Shown here: positions 61,054-64,000 of the stretch, piece after piece | Numbering within the stretch: the first letter of the stretch is position 1 | Layout: each line of letters starts with the position of its first letter | Assembly: GCA_944320885.1 (NCBI GenBank) | Contig: CALUJE010000001.1 | Coordinates: 62,001-126,000 of the forward strand | Direction: 5' to 3' | DNA: 64,000 nt | Source: an uncultured Phocaeicola sp. | GTDB taxonomy: Bacteria; Bacteroidota; Bacteroidia; Bacteroidales; Bacteroidaceae | Program-made: the position numbers and the translations under genes | Notes under the pieces: model-generated | Told to the model about the DNA's origin: nothing | Databases searched by the model: none | The model's input: the letters and a program-made list of their open reading frames with translations, nothing else

Positions 61054-63372
61054 ATGAAAAATTTATTAAATAAATGGACAACATTTGTCTTAGCAGGAAC
61101 TTCTATTACATGTTTAATAGGATGTAATGATGATTTTCTGGAAGAAAAAAAATTATGGGGAAAATACAGTGAAGCTACTGTATATACAAATTATGAAACA
61201 GCTACAAATAGAATTGATAATATCTATTATATGCTTTATCCCGGACAAAATGAAGGAAATGGTTCACAAGCAAGCCTAATTAGTACAGGTACAGAAGATG
61301 TATGGGCTAAAACTACTGAAGAGTATGGAGGATTAAGCAATTGGGAGAATAGTACACTTATCAAAACATATAACGATGTTGAAGACCATTTTTATGTAGA
61401 AAATAAGGAAATTAGCCCATATGGACATGTCAGAGAAATCAATGAAGTAATCGAAAATGTTCAAAAATACAGTAAAGGACATTTAACTGATGAACAAATA
61501 AACAACATTCTTGGACAAGCTTATTTCTTGCGTGCATGGAGATATTATCTGATGGTAAAATGGTACGGTGGTGTGCCAATTATAGATAAAGTACAAGACG
61601 CATTAGTTGGAAATGGAGAAGGATTAAATTTAGTAGTACCACGTTCATCAACAAAGAAATGTATTCAATTTATTTGCAATGATTTGGACAAAGCTGCCAA
61701 ATTATTACCACTACAATGGGAAAATGAAGCAGAAGATTGGGGACGTGTAACTGCTGGTACAGCATTGGCATTAAAAGGGCGTATATTACTACATTGGGCA
61801 AGTCCATTATGGAATAGGAAAAATGATCTTCAACGATGGCAAGCTGCATATGAAGCTAATAAAAATGCACTTGATACATTAGCATTAGGAGGATACGGAT
61901 TAGCTTATGAAAATAATGCCGGTTCACAAAAACAAAGTGCAGCTAATTGGGCAAAAATATTTTTAAATACAAAAGGTTCTGATGGTAATGTTAACGAAGC
62001 TGTATTTGTAACTTTATACAATAAAGTACAGAAAGTAGATAATCAACAAAGATGGAATGGTTGGGAACAATCTGTCAGACCCAAAAACACATATGGTGGC
62101 GGAGGTAAACACCCTACAGCAGAAATGGTAGACTTATTTCCAATGGCTGATGGTAAAAAAGCTTCTGAATCAACTTTTGAATATGATCCTTTATGTTTCT
62201 TTATGAACCGTGATCCTAGATTTTATCGTACATTTGCATTCCCTGGAGTTAGATGGTTTTATGAAGGAAATACCAAAGATGAATTAACAGATACTGATAA
62301 TGATGTTACATTTGATGGAGGGGCAACAATGAGAAGCGAATATCCATATAACGGTAGTGAATATGTTTTATGGAGTTATGCGTTCTATAGTGATGAAAAA
62401 GCAGCTGAAATGACAGATATTCATAAATCAGGATATGGAGCAGACGGACTTGGTTCATTAAGTGGACGATCATCTGTATATATAAGAAAACGTTCAGATG
62501 ACAAACAATTAAATGGATCTCCTTTCTATATTTATGCATGTGATACAAAAACAGAATCAACAGATGGAAAAGGTTTTCAACGCTGCGCACTTCCATATAT
62601 GGAAATCAGATATGCTGAAGTATTACTCAACTTCGCAGAAGCTGCGGCAGCTATAGGAAAAGATAATGAAGCCTTTGAAGCATTAAAAAGAATTCGTTCA
62701 CGAGTTTATGATAATTCAAAATATGAAGCTACTAATTATGGTTTAAAAGCTGGAATGACAGGTGGAGAATTAATTTCTGCTATATTATATGAACGCCAAA
62801 TAGAATTAGCTTATGAAGGAAAACGTTTTGAAGATATGCGCAGATGGATGTTATTTGATGGTGGTGTAGGACAAGAAACGTTAGGTGCAAACTTCAAACT
62901 TACGGGATGGGGAGGAAATACTTGCACATATCTTGGACTTCAACCTACCAATGGACGAAACAAATATCACTATATAGAAATTTATGTTAAAGACCAAACA
63001 GGAGCTGCGGAAGATTTCAAATCAGATCCACTATTAAAAATAATAAATAGAAACAGTGTATATGCCGGATTAAACTTGCTTGAAAGAGAAAAAACAAATA
63101 ATCAAGGACAAGATCAATTAAAAGATTTCTACGAAAACTATTTCAGTAGAAAAAATAGAGATGCTGAAGGTAATGATGATGCACAAACTGTTAAATGGGA
63201 ACCTAATTTCTATATTATGGGATTAAACAGAAGTTCTATGATTAATAACCCCACATTATATCAAAATATAGGATGGGAAGACATTAGTCATGGTGGAAAC
63301 GGAATATTTGATCCTTTGGAAGAAGATGATAGTAAAATTCCCGTAGATACAAACACTGGATATGTAAAATGA
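61054..63372 (+). CDS. SusD-family glycan-binding lipoprotein, long form
   Basis: 772 residues from ATG at 61054, chosen because it starts the signal peptide (..TSITCLIGC, Cys24); an in-frame ATG inside SusC is rejected. RagB/SusD features include ..ILGQAYFLRAWRYYLMVKWYGGVPII.. and ..MEIRYAEVLLNFAEAAAAIG... The length exceeds the usual 500-600 residues, with extra sequence in the central and C-terminal parts. It binds the substrate for the SusC pore. It starts 13 bp after SusC. Confidence 0.9.
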   Translation: MKNLLNKWTTFVLAGTSITCLIGCNDDFLEEKKLWGKYSEATVYTNYETATNRIDNIYYMLYPGQNEGNGSQASLISTGTEDVWAKTTEEYGGLSNWENSTLIKTYNDVEDHFYVENKEISPYGHVREINEVIENVQKYSKGHLTDEQINNILGQAYFLRAWRYYLMVKWYGGVPIIDKVQDALVGNGEGLNLVVPRSSTKKCIQFICNDLDKAAKLLPLQWENEAEDWGRVTAGTALALKGRILLHWASPLWNRKNDLQRWQAAYEANKNALDTLALGGYGLAYENNAGSQKQSAANWAKIFLNTKGSDGNVNEAVFVTLYNKVQKVDNQQRWNGWEQSVRPKNTYGGGGKHPTAEMVDLFPMADGKKASESTFEYDPLCFFMNRDPRFYRTFAFPGVRWFYEGNTKDELTDTDNDVTFDGGATMRSEYPYNGSEYVLWSYAFYSDEKAAEMTDIHKSGYGADGLGSLSGRSSVYIRKRSDDKQLNGSPFYIYACDTKTESTDGKGFQRCALPYMEIRYAEVLLNFAEAAAAIGKDNEAFEALKRIRSRVYDNSKYEATNYGLKAGMTGGELISAILYERQIELAYEGKRFEDMRRWMLFDGGVGQETLGANFKLTGWGGNTCTYLGLQPTNGRNKYHYIEIYVKDQTGAAEDFKSDPLLKIINRNSVYAGLNLLEREKTNNQGQDQLKDFYENYFSRKNRDAEGNDDAQTVKWEPNFYIMGLNRSSMINNPTLYQNIGWEDISHGGNGIFDPLEEDDSKIPVDTNTGYVK

Positions 63373-63417
63373 AAATTTATTCTTAAAATAATAGGATAAA
63401 TCAATACTCAAAGAATA

Positions 63418-63496
63418 GACACAAGAAGAATCCTTGTGTTTGATTAAACAAAAGTATATATTTGAAGAGATCTGTCTGTGAAGATAGATCTCTTTT
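63418..63496 (+). terminator. Two hairpins after SusD
   Basis: A small hairpin (ACACAAG .. CTTGTGT, 63420-63440) and a second one (AAGAGATC, 63465-63472, pairing with GATCTCTT, 63487-63494, then TTTCTTTT). Together they may reduce read-through into the pectate lyase gene, which then starts 125 bp further on. Confidence 0.6.
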
Positions 63497-63620
63497 TCTT
63501 TTATATATAACAAATGTAAAAATTAGAATATAAATGATAAAAGGAGAAATTCTAATATAACCTTTTCAAAAACTTATTGTCTGATTTACAAAACCCCAAA
63601 ATACTAAAAACAATCAAACT

Positions 63621-64000
63621 ATGAAAAAGAATTATGCAATGGGATTAATCATGGCAGGAATGCTGGGAGCAACAACTTCTGCATATGCACAATATCCCCA
63701 AATTACCCCCGAAGCACAAGCAAAGTACAAAGAAATGATTACTGCTGCTTATGCACATGCTGATTCTGCATGGGCTAAAGCTTTACCTATTGTTGAAAAA
63801 GAAGCAAAAGAAGGAAGACCTTATATTCCATGGGCATCACGTCCATGTGACTTACCACAAGCAAAGATTCCAGCTTTCCCAGGAGCTGAAGGAGGAGGTA
63901 TGTATAGCTTCGGCGGACGTGGCGGACGCGTCATTACTGTTACCAACCTTAATGATAGCGGACCCGGTTCATTGCGTGATGCATGTGACCAAGGTGGTGC
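63621..64000 (+). CDS. Pectate lyase (polysaccharide lyase family 1 type), 5' part
   Basis: The first ~126 residues are in the window; the gene runs past the right edge. A signal peptide (MKKNYAMGLIMAGMLGATTS..) is followed by a helical segment and then FPGAEGGGMYSFGGRGG and VTNLNDSGPGSLRDACDQGG, the start of a pectate-lyase beta-helix. It should cleave homogalacturonan by beta-elimination outside or at the cell surface. It gives the locus its pectin assignment. Catalytic residues lie beyond the window. Confidence 0.85.
   Translation, partial: MKKNYAMGLIMAGMLGATTSAYAQYPQITPEAQAKYKEMITAAYAHADSAWAKALPIVEKEAKEGRPYIPWASRPCDLPQAKIPAFPGAEGGGMYSFGGRGGRVITVTNLNDSGPGSLRDACDQGG

Overview
The window looks like a chromosomal segment of a gut-type Bacteroidales bacterium, probably a Bacteroidaceae (Bacteroides/Phocaeicola-like) organism. 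The evidence is two SusC/SusD outer-membrane pairs, a FecR/ECF-sigma pair, many lipoproteins including one with an Asp-rich export signal, a fimbrillin-type surface protein, a polysaccharide-lyase locus, and repeated TAnnTTTG (-7) promoter boxes, which are typical of Bacteroidetes. No tRNA, rRNA, CRISPR array or intact transposase was seen.

Layout. 1-5.2 kb: a DUF4369-type exported protein, a 6-bladed propeller lipoprotein and a GH3 glycosidase. 5.5-6.4 kb: queD-queE (queuosine precursor synthesis). 6.5-13.4 kb: a small lipocalin-like lipoprotein, polA, a divergent polyprenyl diphosphate synthase and a fimbrillin/GLUG surface lipoprotein. 13.9-20.3 kb: a housekeeping block on the minus strand (mnmG, apt, uvrC, dtd, mazG-like, deoC) with a perfect ParB-type parS site between mnmG and apt. 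21.2-24.7 kb: sdhCAB (fumarate reductase/succinate dehydrogenase). 25-30.3 kb: an M16 peptidase, a DUF3089 lipoprotein and an S9 peptidase. 30.3-31.05 kb: remnants of two decayed genes. 31.2-39.2 kb: a minus-strand cell-surface-signalling uptake locus (ECF sigma, FecR, STN-containing SusC, SusD, TlpA-like lipoprotein); most of its SusC plus SusD and TlpA has a base composition unlike the start of the same SusC gene. 39.4-40.9 kb: LOG-family hydrolase and PfkB kinase. 41-48.4 kb: parE-coaD-S41 peptidase operon, an acetyltransferase, a THUMP-like methyltransferase and a metallo-beta-lactamase-fold lipoprotein. 48.7-51.4 kb: a MATE transporter and an iron-dependent alcohol dehydrogenase. 51.6-55.3 kb: a three-gene biotin-dependent acyl-CoA carboxylase operon. 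56.2 kb to the right edge: the start of a pectin-type polysaccharide utilization locus (DUF5123-like lipoprotein, SusC, SusD, pectate lyase, the last cut by the window edge).

How genes connect. The sdhCAB complex and the carboxylase/carboxyltransferase trio fit the succinate-propionate fermentation of Bacteroidales. The sigma/FecR/STN-SusC chain is a classic outer-membrane-to-cytoplasm signalling route.

Most notable non-genic structure: five intergenic loci carry arrays of 3-4 imperfect palindromes whose centres are spaced exactly 21 or 22 bp. The cores contain runs of alternating purine-pyrimidine bases. They fall into three unrelated sequence families but share one architecture. I know no name for this class. 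All functional calls are from reading the sequence and protein translations; no database search was run.
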